Source: GCA-002708315 sp964460905 (GTDB taxonomy: Bacteria > Bacteroidota > Bacteroidia > Bacteroidales > F082). Taken from it: a stretch of 14,363 nucleotides of DNA. The DNA is taken from NCBI GenBank assembly GCA_964460905.1, contig CAYWRM010000055.1:1-14363 (forward strand), given 5' to 3'. The notes below the pieces were generated by a model that ran no database searches, was not told where the DNA came from, and saw nothing but the letters and a program-made list of their open reading frames with translations. The position numbers were made by a program, and so were the translations under genes. This document shows, one piece after another, positions 1 to 6,591 of this stretch; positions within the stretch are counted from its first letter, which is position 1, and the number at the start of each line of letters is the position of its first letter.

Positions 1-52
1 AGGCCCCCAGGTTTTCATCCTGGTAACACGGGTTCGAATCCCGTACGGACTA
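1..52 (+). tRNA. tRNA-Glu (anticodon TTC), 5' end outside the window
   Basis: Only the 3' part of the gene is present. The anticodon stem pairs CCAGG (7-11) with CCTGG (19-23). The seven-base loop TTTTCAT places TTC at 14-16, which reads GAA (glutamate). The T stem pairs ACGGG (28-32) with CCCGT (40-44) around the loop TTCGAAT. The 3' acceptor strand ACGGACT (45-51) is followed by discriminator A at 52. CCA is not encoded. The D arm and 5' acceptor strand lie before the window. The 3' end of this gene is the integration site of the adjoining element. Confidence 0.93.
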
Positions 53-54
53 CT
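37..54 (+). repeat. attL, 18-bp direct repeat within the tRNA-Glu 3' end
   Basis: AATCCCGTACGGACTACT covers the end of the T loop, the 3' T stem, the acceptor strand, the discriminator and two bases beyond. It recurs exactly at 8738-8755. The tRNA stays intact at this end, as is usual for tyrosine recombinase integration into the 3' half of a tRNA gene. Confidence 0.9.
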
Positions 55-66
55 TTTTAAAAATTA

Positions 67-103
67 AAACGCCTGTATACCAATTGATTACAGGCGTTTT
101 TTT
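67..103 (+). terminator. Terminator just inside the element's left end, serving tRNA-Glu
   Basis: A perfect 12-bp stem, AAAACGCCTGTA (67-78) with TACAGGCGTTTT (89-100), encloses a 10-base loop and is followed by more T residues. It lies 15 bases after the tRNA and inside the mobile element. The element therefore appears to supply a replacement for the terminator that it displaced to 8778. Confidence 0.85.
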
Positions 104-219
104 ATCTCTACAACACATCTACAACATTTTTTGGTTTTACACTATTTTTATCACGGTATGCTCTTTTATTTGTTTTGGTCGTGTTATGGTTTTTTAACAA
201 ATGTGTTTTAATGTTCATT

Positions 220-453
220 TTACCTTGTCAGCCCGCATGTTTTCTTGGCCTTTGTTACCCAACGTAATTTTTCCATTTCATTTTCTTTCAATTTAGTCTG
301 ATATACCAACATACTCAAATACAAGGTTTCATAATTAATTTTTTCGCTAAGTGTATATTTATATCCACATGTAAAATTAACTTTAGATTGGGAAAAATCT
401 AGCCGCAAATTGTAATATGGATTAAAAACCAGCAATTCGTAATATAGTACCAT
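220..453 (-). CDS. Uncertain small ORF, 77 residues, unknown
   Basis: This open frame starts with ATG directly after the T-run of the terminator that ends the neighbouring DUF1566 gene, which leaves no obvious leader or ribosome binding site. The middle of the product (YYNLRLDFS, CGYKYTLSEKINYETL) alternates polar and aromatic residues as beta-barrel strands do. It could be a shard of an outer-membrane protein. I recognise no family. It may be chance or a relic in the element's left end. Confidence 0.22.
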   Translation of the reverse strand: MVLYYELLVFNPYYNLRLDFSQSKVNFTCGYKYTLSEKINYETLYLSMLVYQTKLKENEMEKLRWVTKAKKTCGLTR

Positions 454-456
454 TTC

Positions 457-479
457 AAAAAAAATCGACCGCTTCGCGG
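457..479 (-). terminator. Terminator or hairpin downstream of the DUF1566 gene
   Basis: Read on the minus strand, a short GC stem CCGC-GAA-GCGG is followed by TCGA and then eight T residues. It lies about 30 bases past the stop of the DUF1566 gene and suits an intrinsic terminator. A small GC hairpin just after a variable repeat is also a known accessory of diversity-generating retroelement targets, so a second role is possible. Confidence 0.6.
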
Positions 480-486
480 AATTATT

Positions 487-510
487 AAATAGTTAAATAG
501 TTGAATAGTT
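487..510. repeat. Three tandem 8-bp units overlapping a stop codon
   Basis: AAATAGTT, AAATAGTT and GAATAGTT lie head to tail. The last unit reaches into the stop codon of the DUF1566 gene. They sit between the gene end and its terminator hairpin. No function can be assigned. Confidence 0.6.
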
Positions 511-1525
511 AAAAAGCCCGAACAGCCCGCACATCGACTGCGTAGCTCTTACTGCTGCTGCCCTGGTAGCCACTGGCGAAGTTCTGGGGCCATGCGCTGT
601 AGCTACTGTGCTCGCTGGAACTCCAATAGTTCTCACCTGCAAAACTACCAATTGCTACTTTATTTAAGTAAAGTTTGTTTAATTCATCTTTGCTGGGTAA
701 ATACCAATCGGTATAACCGCCACCATTGTATGCTCGTGCTAAACCTGCTGCATAACTTGTTGCTGTTGCACCCTGAATGCTAATAATTGTAGTTGTGTTT
801 GCACTACCTGTACCTATTGCTGTGGCTGTTGCTCCTGTTGTTATATAGCTTCCATTATACCATTGTATTCCTGTGCTTTGGTCGGCTGTGGCAGCAATTA
901 AACCGTGTTGCACATTTGCATCATAACCAGGGTCACCGGATTGCAGAATGTAAGCAATTATGCCACCTTGGTAAGCATCGCCAACAACGGGTGGTGTTCC
1001 ACCTGTCCATGTTGGCACTCCGCCAATCATTTGCAAAGTAGCACCTTCGTTTGGAGTAACTGCTACCACAACCCAAGCTGTGCCATTCCAATATTGAATT
1101 TGACCGACTGCAGTGCCGTTTGTCACACCTACCACATATGGGCTTGCTGTTGTTCCTGCACCTGTTATGGTTACGTTTGTGCCTGCGGTTACTTTGGTTT
1201 CGGAGCCGTCGATAATACCTGTTGCTAATCTTGTCCAAACAGGTGCTCCGCTTGTTCCGGAATTGTAGTAATACCCGGGCGTTACACCAGTTGCAGTAGC
1301 CGTATTATAAATCCACAGGCTTGTTGCAGGTGTTGTAATAGTGCTTGCATCATTTACGCCCGTTAAGGCAACTTGTGGTATCAACATACCTTTGCTTGCA
1401 GATTCTACATGGAGCATGGCCGAACCATCAGGCTCGCTGCCATCGGTATTAATTGCAACCTGAGCCATTGTGTTTAGCCCTAAATTCACTAGCATTACTA
1501 GCAAAATAATTTTAGTGGGTTTCAT
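509..1525 (-). CDS. Secreted DUF1566 (lectin-like fold) protein with a DGR-like variable C-terminus
   Basis: The 338-residue product begins with a signal peptide (MKPTKIILLVMLVNLGLNTMA, about residues 1-21). It continues with an N-terminal region common in Bacteroidota surface proteins (GSAMLHVESASKGMLIPQV, then ITTPATSLWIYNTAT and GYYYNSGTSGAPVWTRL). A Gly/Thr/Ala-rich middle precedes a DUF1566 domain at about 180-338, with GGYTDWYLPSKDELNKLY, ENYWSSSE, AW, and the ending VRAVRAF. Known DUF1566 domains resemble the C-type lectin fold and are frequent targets of diversity-generating retroelements. Residues 306-331 are unusually GC-rich and mostly NNC codons, unlike the rest of the gene (see variable-repeat entry). 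The gene is accessory cargo at the left end of the element, separated by about 800 bases from the core genes. A surface ligand-binding role is inference. Confidence 0.85.
   Translation of the reverse strand: MKPTKIILLVMLVNLGLNTMAQVAINTDGSEPDGSAMLHVESASKGMLIPQVALTGVNDASTITTPATSLWIYNTATATGVTPGYYYNSGTSGAPVWTRLATGIIDGSETKVTAGTNVTITGAGTTASPYVVGVTNGTAVGQIQYWNGTAWVVVAVTPNEGATLQMIGGVPTWTGGTPPVVGDAYQGGIIAYILQSGDPGYDANVQHGLIAATADQSTGIQWYNGSYITTGATATAIGTGSANTTTIISIQGATATSYAAGLARAYNGGGYTDWYLPSKDELNKLYLNKVAIGSFAGENYWSSSEHSSYSAWPQNFASGYQGSSSKSYAVDVRAVRAF
512..633 (-). other. Putative DGR variable repeat (VR)
   Basis: This covers codons 298-337 of the DUF1566 gene. From codon 306 the codons run CAC AGT AGC TAC AGC GCA, TGG CCC CAG AAC TTC GCC, AGT GGC TAC CAG GGC AGC, AGC AGT AAG AGC TAC GCA, GTC GAT. 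Most NNC codons can be derived from AAC by changing only A. AGT and GAT can likewise derive from AAT. Hand count gives about 59% GC over 533-610. The flanking ends ENYWSSSE and VRAVRAF are conserved, as expected where template-like invariant positions frame mutated adenines. No template repeat or reverse transcriptase was found in the window. Confidence 0.55.
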
Positions 1526-1560
1526 TGTTATAGTGTTTTTAATTAATAATTACCCTCATT

Positions 1561-1593
1561 TCCTCTTCCTGATTTATATAACCAAGAAGAGGA
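1561..1593. promoter_or_regulatory. Inverted repeat in the leader of the DUF1566 gene
   Basis: TCCTCTTC (1561-1568) and GAAGAGGA (1586-1593) form a perfect 8-bp inverted repeat with a 17-base spacer, 36 bases upstream of the start codon. It could be an operator or a leader hairpin. A TAnnTTTG motif (TACATTTG on the minus strand, 1757-1764) lies further upstream, without a clear -33 partner. A perfect 14-bp palindrome, TAACTTATAAGTTA, lies at 1819-1832. Confidence 0.35.
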
Positions 1594-2119
1594 TACTGTG
1601 TATTAGCACAAGACCAAATTTCCTACCTTTTGTTTTGAGGGTGTTTAGTGTGATTTTTGAAATAGCAATTTATGTATATTTTCTGTTCTTTTAAATTTGC
1701 ATTATAACTGGTGTTGTAAAGTTAATATTACCTTTATTTTTTCATTACTCACATGTCAAATGTAACTATATAACTCCATATTGGCATGTAAAGCGTACCT
1801 GATGCTTTCTAACTGCTGTAACTTATAAGTTATTTAAGTTGGTTAGTAATATGATCAATTAGTTATTTTGTAGTCCTCAAATATATAAAATAATTAGATA
1901 TGTTTTATTGGGATACCAGTTTATATTGCTTATAAATTTAGGTAGAAGTGAATTTGCCGTTTTTTCAAGCGCTAACCACACACGGCCAGCAGTATATTTT
2001 GTACTATTTTGCGTCTACCGATCTTTTACGCTTAATGCTATGGACACAGGGGGGGGAATGAGACAACTAAAGCGCTTCGCATTCATACTGCTTCAACAAT
2101 GTACTTTTACCGACACAAC

Positions 2120-2233
2120 TCAACGCAAGAACAACATCCCCCAGCAGTTTTGCGCTACATAATCAAGTTCACTTCCACAACCTGCGTCTTTGTGCAATAT
2201 ATCGTCAATATTTTTAAATACTTGTTCAAACAT
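2120..2233 (-). pseudogene. N-terminal remnant of a type I restriction methyltransferase (HsdM)
   Basis: A 37-codon frame begins MFEQVFKNIDDILHKDAG and continues with CGSELDYVAQ. This matches the highly conserved start of HsdM-type class I DNA methyltransferases (typically MFEQ.FKNIDDILHKDAGC.SELDYVEQ.SW). The similarity fades at NCWGMLFLR and a stop follows, so only about 28 of some 500 residues survive. In the +1 frame the DNA runs on as LLGDVVLALSCVGKSTLL, ending with a stop at 2067. This has a P-loop-like GKS motif and may be a second fused relic. No hsdS or hsdR gene is nearby. The stretch is decayed accessory DNA inside the element. Confidence 0.6.
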
Positions 2234-2343
2234 GTTTTGTTTTCAATTATTCGGTTAGGTTATTCTATTTACGCAAATGTAGTAATAAGAGAGAGCTATA
2301 CTAAAAAAATACAGCATAAGATTATATGATTAATTTACAGCGC

Positions 2344-3177
2344 TTAAATTGTTTCCAGCCAACTGTAAACCTTAGTTTGCCACTTCTTATCAAAGTTAAA
2401 TTTAAGATCATCAGATTGTTCGTCCTCGAACCAAGAAAGCGTTTGATTAACATCTTTATTAAAACTTTTGAGCATTTTCATTTCAGCAGATATGGATAAA
2501 TCTATTTCATTTTCATTTGCCCAATTTTCTACTTCTGTTATCAACTCGTCAATGTCATTTTCAATTGCTTCAATATATTCGAATGAACTATATTCACCTT
2601 CAAGCATCAAATAGTCATTTAACATACTTACAAGTCTTGTTGAATATTCTTTTGGAAGAATGTTTTGCTTAGGTAATTTTGAGATCACTTTTTGTTGATT
2701 ATCCAGGTTCAGCCGTTGTAATGTTTCCAATTCCTCTTTTATTTTTAATAACTCTTCTTGCAATCTTTTCGTTTCTTGCGAACTGGTTTGAGTTTTTAAC
2801 TTCTCCAGAAATTGTTGCTGGTAGAATTTGAGTTTTTCCATACGATATTCATGCTCCAACTCTGCTTTTCGCAGTTCCACTTGGGACGAATTATCCTGAG
2901 ATTTTGGGATTATCATATCTTTTGAAGTGCTTTGACCCACTTTAGAGATATCTTCTACCAATTCTGACCCGTCCTGTAAAAAAAACGTCTCAGAAGGTCC
3001 CATATCAGTGCTAACTGGCGTTCCATCCGTCTCACTTGTCTCATTTTCGGCTGTTTTTGCCTTGATCCATCGACCTACATTTGATTTGGGCTCACCTATT
3101 TCTGTAGCGATTTGTCCATATGAGTATCCTTTTTTTGATAACTCAAAAGCTTCTTGCATTTTAACTTGTTTGTTCAT
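2344..3177 (-). CDS. HTH / coiled-coil protein of unknown function
   Basis: The 277-residue product starts with a helix-turn-helix at about residues 7-40 (ELSKKGYSYGQIATEIG, then SNVGRWIKAK), of the homeodomain-like/resolvase type that recognises specific DNA. A low-complexity acidic and Ser/Thr-rich linker (about 43-100) leads to a charged helical stretch at about 100-165 (ELRKAELEHEYRMEKLKFYQ, later LQEELLKIKEELETLQRL) that should form a coiled coil. A separate C-terminal domain (about 175-277) is rich in acidic residues and aromatics. No catalytic motif is visible. It lies downstream of the polymerase, separated by 133 bases holding a large palindrome that it could plausibly bind. Candidate roles are replication initiator, partition protein or regulator. 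None can be chosen from sequence alone. Confidence 0.75.
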   Translation of the reverse strand: MNKQVKMQEAFELSKKGYSYGQIATEIGEPKSNVGRWIKAKTAENETSETDGTPVSTDMGPSETFFLQDGSELVEDISKVGQSTSKDMIIPKSQDNSSQVELRKAELEHEYRMEKLKFYQQQFLEKLKTQTSSQETKRLQEELLKIKEELETLQRLNLDNQQKVISKLPKQNILPKEYSTRLVSMLNDYLMLEGEYSSFEYIEAIENDIDELITEVENWANENEIDLSISAEMKMLKSFNKDVNQTLSWFEDEQSDDLKFNFDKKWQTKVYSWLETI

Positions 3178-3250
3178 TTTTCTAAATTTAATTGTTAATA
3201 CTAATTTGATATTTCACTTATATCCACATTTCTTATTGTCTAAGTCATTT

Positions 3251-3313
3251 TAGCCATTAGCCACATGAAAGAATGTAAAGGGGATGACATCCTAACTCAT
3301 GTGGTTCTGGCTA
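3251..3313. repeat. Large imperfect palindrome between the polymerase and HTH genes
   Basis: TAGCCA (3251-3256) and CCACATGA (3261-3268) pair with TCATGTGG (3297-3304) and TGGCTA (3308-3313). This gives 14 bp of stem interrupted by a 4-by-3 internal loop. The 28-base centre contains a second small dyad, GGATGACATCC (3282-3292). The stop codon of the polymerase gene lies in the outer arm. No T-run follows on either strand, so a simple intrinsic terminator is unlikely. Candidate roles are origin, initiator binding site or structured RNA. Confidence 0.6.
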
Positions 3314-4612
3314 TATTTTAAATAATTCAATTTGCAGAGCTTTAAGTTTAAAATATGCTTCTTTGTTGCCGTTAACAGATTCTTGCCTCCATAACTTAAT
3401 GCAAGACTGAAGCGGTACACCATCAACCATAATTTCATTTCCAAAACTATTAATATTCAGTTTTTGAAAATATAACAATATAGAGTCAACTCCTTTGACC
3501 AACAATTTGTGGTATTTAAATTCCTTACTTAAAACTTCATTGAATATAATTTCAGCTTGTTGCTGATCTTTTTCTTTTATTATTACCTCATCATGTACCG
3601 ATAGAAACACTATATCGGCTTCATATAATTTCTGCCATACTTTACGCATAATCGATACTTCAGTCGATTGAAGTAACCATGCAAGATTAGAGTATCTTTT
3701 TTGCTTATTGTGTGGGTTCTGGCTTAACTCAAGACGTTTGTAGGTATTGGTCCATTTGATCCAATCATTTGCCCCGAACAGACGTGAAAGACGCTCAGAT
3801 GGCGGCGCAAACAGTAACTCAAAGAAATGTTTCTTAGCTTCATCCCTTGTTTTTAACCCTGCTATGGTTTGTAACATAATATAAATATCTTTTCCTGAAT
3901 AGATCCAATTTGAATACTCATTCACTCCAATTTTTTCAATTAGTATTTTTCCCAGTAATAGCGGCTGCATGGTGGCAACATCTAATCCAATAGTCTTACA
4001 TCCATCAATCCTTACATTAGGGCGATGTGTCCTGTGAAAGTTAGTAATAGGTGTATGTATACGTCCTGAGAAATCATCAACTGTGTAAAACAACTCTGGT
4101 AAATCCTGCCTAAAGTTTAAAAACACATCGAAGTAAATTGTAGATGGTGATCCAGGTGCAAGGGTTACTCTTTGAAGGTGATCCCTCATAACTTTATAAA
4201 GTGGATCAAGTTTCTTATGCTTTGGTTTCAGCATATATAAATCTATCGCTCCTGATCTGAGTGCATTATACATATACATTTTATGTCCTGTTTTTGGGCT
4301 AATTTCCTGGGTAATTTTTAACATACCTTCATCAACTAATTTTTTCAATTCTACTTTGCGTTCATGTTGTGGATAAATAAAGAATCGATCTTCAATTTCT
4401 TTTTGCGAAATATGAACAGATGTACTGTCGTCAATTCCCTTTAACCGAGTCTTCATAAACTGAATAGTTCGGACGTAAATAATAAAAAGGTCTTTTGGGT
4501 GCATTTCATAAGTACACAAGACTTTAGATTCTATATTAGTACCTACTGTACAACTTTTAGAGGGGTTCCCCTGTGTAATGTTTTCTTGTGTACTTGTATG
4601 CTTTTTTTTCAT
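3311..4612 (-). CDS. Short DNA polymerase of the family A superfamily (TV-Pol-like)
   Basis: The product is 433 residues, about half the size of Pol I, with no 3'-5' or 5'-3' exonuclease region. The polymerase core is recognisable. A GRIHTPITNFHRTHRP segment (183-198) corresponds to the GR motif before motif A. Motif A is LDVATMQPLLLG (210-221) with Asp211. Motif B reads R256-x3-K260-x3-F264-x3-F268-A, in register with the RxxxKxxxFxxxYG O-helix. The LLQSTEVSIM segment (313-322) resembles the pre-motif C helix. Motif C is VHDEV (339-343). This layout matches the TV-Pols that Iyer and colleagues described from bacterial mobile elements and Sputnik, which they proposed to combine primase and polymerase activity. 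Its ATG overlaps the helicase stop (ATGA), so translation is probably coupled. Activity and priming are inference. Confidence 0.82.
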   Translation of the reverse strand: MKKKHTSTQENITQGNPSKSCTVGTNIESKVLCTYEMHPKDLFIIYVRTIQFMKTRLKGIDDSTSVHISQKEIEDRFFIYPQHERKVELKKLVDEGMLKITQEISPKTGHKMYMYNALRSGAIDLYMLKPKHKKLDPLYKVMRDHLQRVTLAPGSPSTIYFDVFLNFRQDLPELFYTVDDFSGRIHTPITNFHRTHRPNVRIDGCKTIGLDVATMQPLLLGKILIEKIGVNEYSNWIYSGKDIYIMLQTIAGLKTRDEAKKHFFELLFAPPSERLSRLFGANDWIKWTNTYKRLELSQNPHNKQKRYSNLAWLLQSTEVSIMRKVWQKLYEADIVFLSVHDEVIIKEKDQQQAEIIFNEVLSKEFKYHKLLVKGVDSILLYFQKLNINSFGNEIMVDGVPLQSCIKLWRQESVNGNKEAYFKLKALQIELFKI

Positions 4613-6162
4613 TTCTTTATAAATTTTGCTTTAGTTTCTCCGTTAGATCTTTTTGTTGATAATTGCCAGTTATTTGTTAATGCATACGTTTTTAGCCAGT
4701 TAGTAAAGGTGCGCTGTTTAAAGTCATTATCGATTCCATAATATTGAACTTTGAAGTCAGCAAACCATGAAGTCAAGTTAAATTCAATATCTTGCTCAAT
4801 ATCTTTGTTTGTAATCCAATCGCAAAAGTCATCCGATGTTAATTGCAACAATTTGTTTTGATTAACTGATATTAGCTTATAAAAATGAAGGCCTTCTTTG
4901 ATATAGAGTGTTACACAGTGTAGCATGAAGGAAAAAAACTTGTTCCATTCAGCTTGACTCCATTCATCAGAAAAAAAGGTATTTCCATGCACATGTATAA
5001 TTGGCTCAATGTTCTGCTTTACTAAGTTTGAATAATAGGGTGAAAACTCTAATATAAACTGTCGGCGTGCTGCTGTAGTACCCTCTGCCTTTAAGATTAC
5101 ATTACTTGTGATGTAAGTTTTCGGATTATCGTATGGCTCAAATCTGAAAGATGGTTTATTTTTTTGCTCAATTTGCCATCCAGTTGTTAAATTACTGTTA
5201 AGAGTTAAAAAATCGTAGTCATGCCGGACATCATCAAACGAAATTACTTGTGTTAATTGAGTCACCAATTGGTATGAAAATTGGTTCTTATCGTTAATTT
5301 TTTTTCCATCAATTGTGGTAACGTTGCGCAATTGATTTATTCCTTGGTTGAATAATCCTTTGCCTGATCCTCCTGATGGTTCATTTTTACCTGTCAATTG
5401 TTCATCATATGCAATTACTGCACGTGAGGTGGTAGGATTGCTATAATTATGTAATAAATAGCCAATTGCGGAAAAAAAAGCACTGATCCTATCATGTTCA
5501 CTATTTGAGACATTGGAAACAAATTCAGCAAATTGTGCATCATAAAAGTCACTCACATAATCGCATGACCTTTTTATTAAATGATCTTTCCATACGCATA
5601 CATTATGTAAAGAAGAATATTCCTGTTTCTCAATTCCGTTTTGGGTAACTTTATAGATACAATTTTTAAAAGCAAAAAATGCCTCTGTTTCAGTATCGTG
5701 CAGGATAGGAGCAGAATGGTTAGACAAATGTCCTAAAATAGAATCATTGAAGATTGAAGGACTATTTCTTAAAAATATATCCTTCTGCATATTTGCTGTT
5801 GCTTCAAAAACTAATCCTTTATACTCAAATTTAATTTCTTTAGATTGTTGAACTATTTCATTAACAGCATCTCTAATCTGTGCAATGCTGACTATTTCAA
5901 TAATATTATTTTCTTCATAGATATATTGATAGGAATTGTCTGGCTGATATCTTTTGAAATAACCTAAACTGTTAATTAATTCGATTAATCCCTCCCTATA
6001 AATCCCCTCAATAGCTACTGATTCCCTTTTAACTAAATATCTATATATCCCGATAACATATTGATTAGATCCTAATTTGATAGGAATAGGAGATTTTTGT
6101 ACCATATTTAATGCTTTATGCTGATCCTTTGTTAAAAATGTATTTCCGTTGTCCCCTTTCAT
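4609..6162 (-). CDS. SF3-like replicative helicase
   Basis: The 517-residue product has a C-terminal superfamily 3 / D5-like ATPase. Walker A is GGSGKG (264-269) with Lys268. Walker B is VISFDDV (306-312) with Asp310-Asp311. The sensor (motif C) is KTYITSNV (348-355) ending near Asn354. ARRQFILEF (365-373) supplies a likely arginine finger. Residues 1-220 show no motif that I recognise and lack an obvious archaeo-eukaryotic primase signature. Residues 440-517 may form a winged-helix DNA-binding tail. Such helicases unwind origins as hexamers for phages, plasmids and viruses. The gene follows the DUF3853 gene by only six bases and overlaps the polymerase gene by ATGA. All three therefore form one operon, consistent with a two-protein replisome. 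Confidence 0.82.
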   Translation of the reverse strand: MKGDNGNTFLTKDQHKALNMVQKSPIPIKLGSNQYVIGIYRYLVKRESVAIEGIYREGLIELINSLGYFKRYQPDNSYQYIYEENNIIEIVSIAQIRDAVNEIVQQSKEIKFEYKGLVFEATANMQKDIFLRNSPSIFNDSILGHLSNHSAPILHDTETEAFFAFKNCIYKVTQNGIEKQEYSSLHNVCVWKDHLIKRSCDYVSDFYDAQFAEFVSNVSNSEHDRISAFFSAIGYLLHNYSNPTTSRAVIAYDEQLTGKNEPSGGSGKGLFNQGINQLRNVTTIDGKKINDKNQFSYQLVTQLTQVISFDDVRHDYDFLTLNSNLTTGWQIEQKNKPSFRFEPYDNPKTYITSNVILKAEGTTAARRQFILEFSPYYSNLVKQNIEPIIHVHGNTFFSDEWSQAEWNKFFSFMLHCVTLYIKEGLHFYKLISVNQNKLLQLTSDDFCDWITNKDIEQDIEFNLTSWFADFKVQYYGIDNDFKQRTFTNWLKTYALTNNWQLSTKRSNGETKAKFIKK

Positions 6163-6168
6163 AGCTAC

Positions 6169-6450
6169 CTATTTTAAATTTTTACTCATCATTGTCTGAA
6201 TAACCTTTGCACGATCGAATAGTAATGTGCGCCCATCTTGCCAGTAGGGGAATGCATTTTCGTTTTTTAGTTTTTGAGCCCGTGCAGGGCTAACTTTTAG
6301 AAACTTAGCTAGTTCATGAATACCCTTAATGAAAGGGTCCTGAGTGTCAATTTGTTGTGGGCCATGAGTCGATAAAGCCATTTTAACCATACCGTAAATC
6401 AGGTTTTTTAATTCTGCTTCGGTGTAGGGTGTTAGTGTTACTTTTTCCAT
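6169..6450 (-). CDS. DUF3853-family helix-turn-helix protein (excisionase-like)
   Basis: The 93-residue protein carries a MerR/excisionase-like winged helix at about residues 45-85: GIHELAKFLKVSPARAQKLK, then PYWQDGRTLLFDRAKV. The family is typical of integrated elements in Bacteroidota, where it sits in front of replication or mobilisation genes. It opens the operon that continues into the helicase six bases later. The upstream region 6451-6512 carries two tandem GGGGATTTTT units and then the terminator of the preceding operon, so the promoter should lie in that short gap. It may act as excisionase, operon regulator or both. The family call is by motif memory. Confidence 0.8.
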   Translation of the reverse strand: MEKVTLTPYTEAELKNLIYGMVKMALSTHGPQQIDTQDPFIKGIHELAKFLKVSPARAQKLKNENAFPYWQDGRTLLFDRAKVIQTMMSKNLK

Positions 6451-6485
6451 TATAAATTATTTTTGGTATGGAAAGCAAGTAACGA

Positions 6486-6505
6486 GGGGATTTTTGGGGA
6501 TTTTT
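6486..6505. promoter_or_regulatory. Tandem GGGGATTTTT pair upstream of the replication operon
   Basis: Two perfect 10-bp units lie head to tail, followed by a further TGG. They start 36 bases upstream of the DUF3853 start codon, where an operator, promoter element or short iteron pair would be expected. The spacing of 10 bp would put both copies on the same face of the helix. Confidence 0.4.
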
Positions 6506-6512
6506 TGGAAAA

Positions 6513-6555
6513 TAAAAAAAACACCTTGATTTACTATCTTGTAATTCAAGGTGTT
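6513..6555 (-). terminator. Terminator of the integrase operon
   Basis: On the minus strand, AACACCTTGA (6546-6555 arm) pairs perfectly with TCAAGGTGTT (6520-6529 arm) around a 16-base loop and is followed by a run of seven or more T residues. It ends the recombinase/unknown-protein transcript before the DUF3853 operon begins. Confidence 0.85.
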
Positions 6556-6591
6556 ACAATTAACACAATTAAAAAAAAACCTATTTTATCC

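Larger units (their letters stand above)
1526..2343. other. 818-base region of decayed DNA and possible control sites
   Basis: Apart from the hsdM remnant, the P-loop-like shard (2067-2145), and the inverted repeats upstream of the DUF1566 gene, I see no intact gene here. Plus-strand open frames at 1908-2329 have non-protein-like composition. The stretch 1970-2070 is GC-richer than its surroundings and includes a G8 run (2050-2057). It fits a graveyard between the element core and its cargo gene. Confidence 0.5.

Noticed and set aside
592..1238. Several open frames on the plus strand and in another minus frame across the DUF1566 gene
   Set aside because: They are antisense or out-of-frame shadows of a gene with a clear signal peptide and domain; their products are Cys/Leu-rich and unlike proteins.
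1908..2329. Two plus-strand open frames of 84 and 76 codons
   Set aside because: Composition is not protein-like, and the minus strand of the same stretch holds the HsdM remnant.
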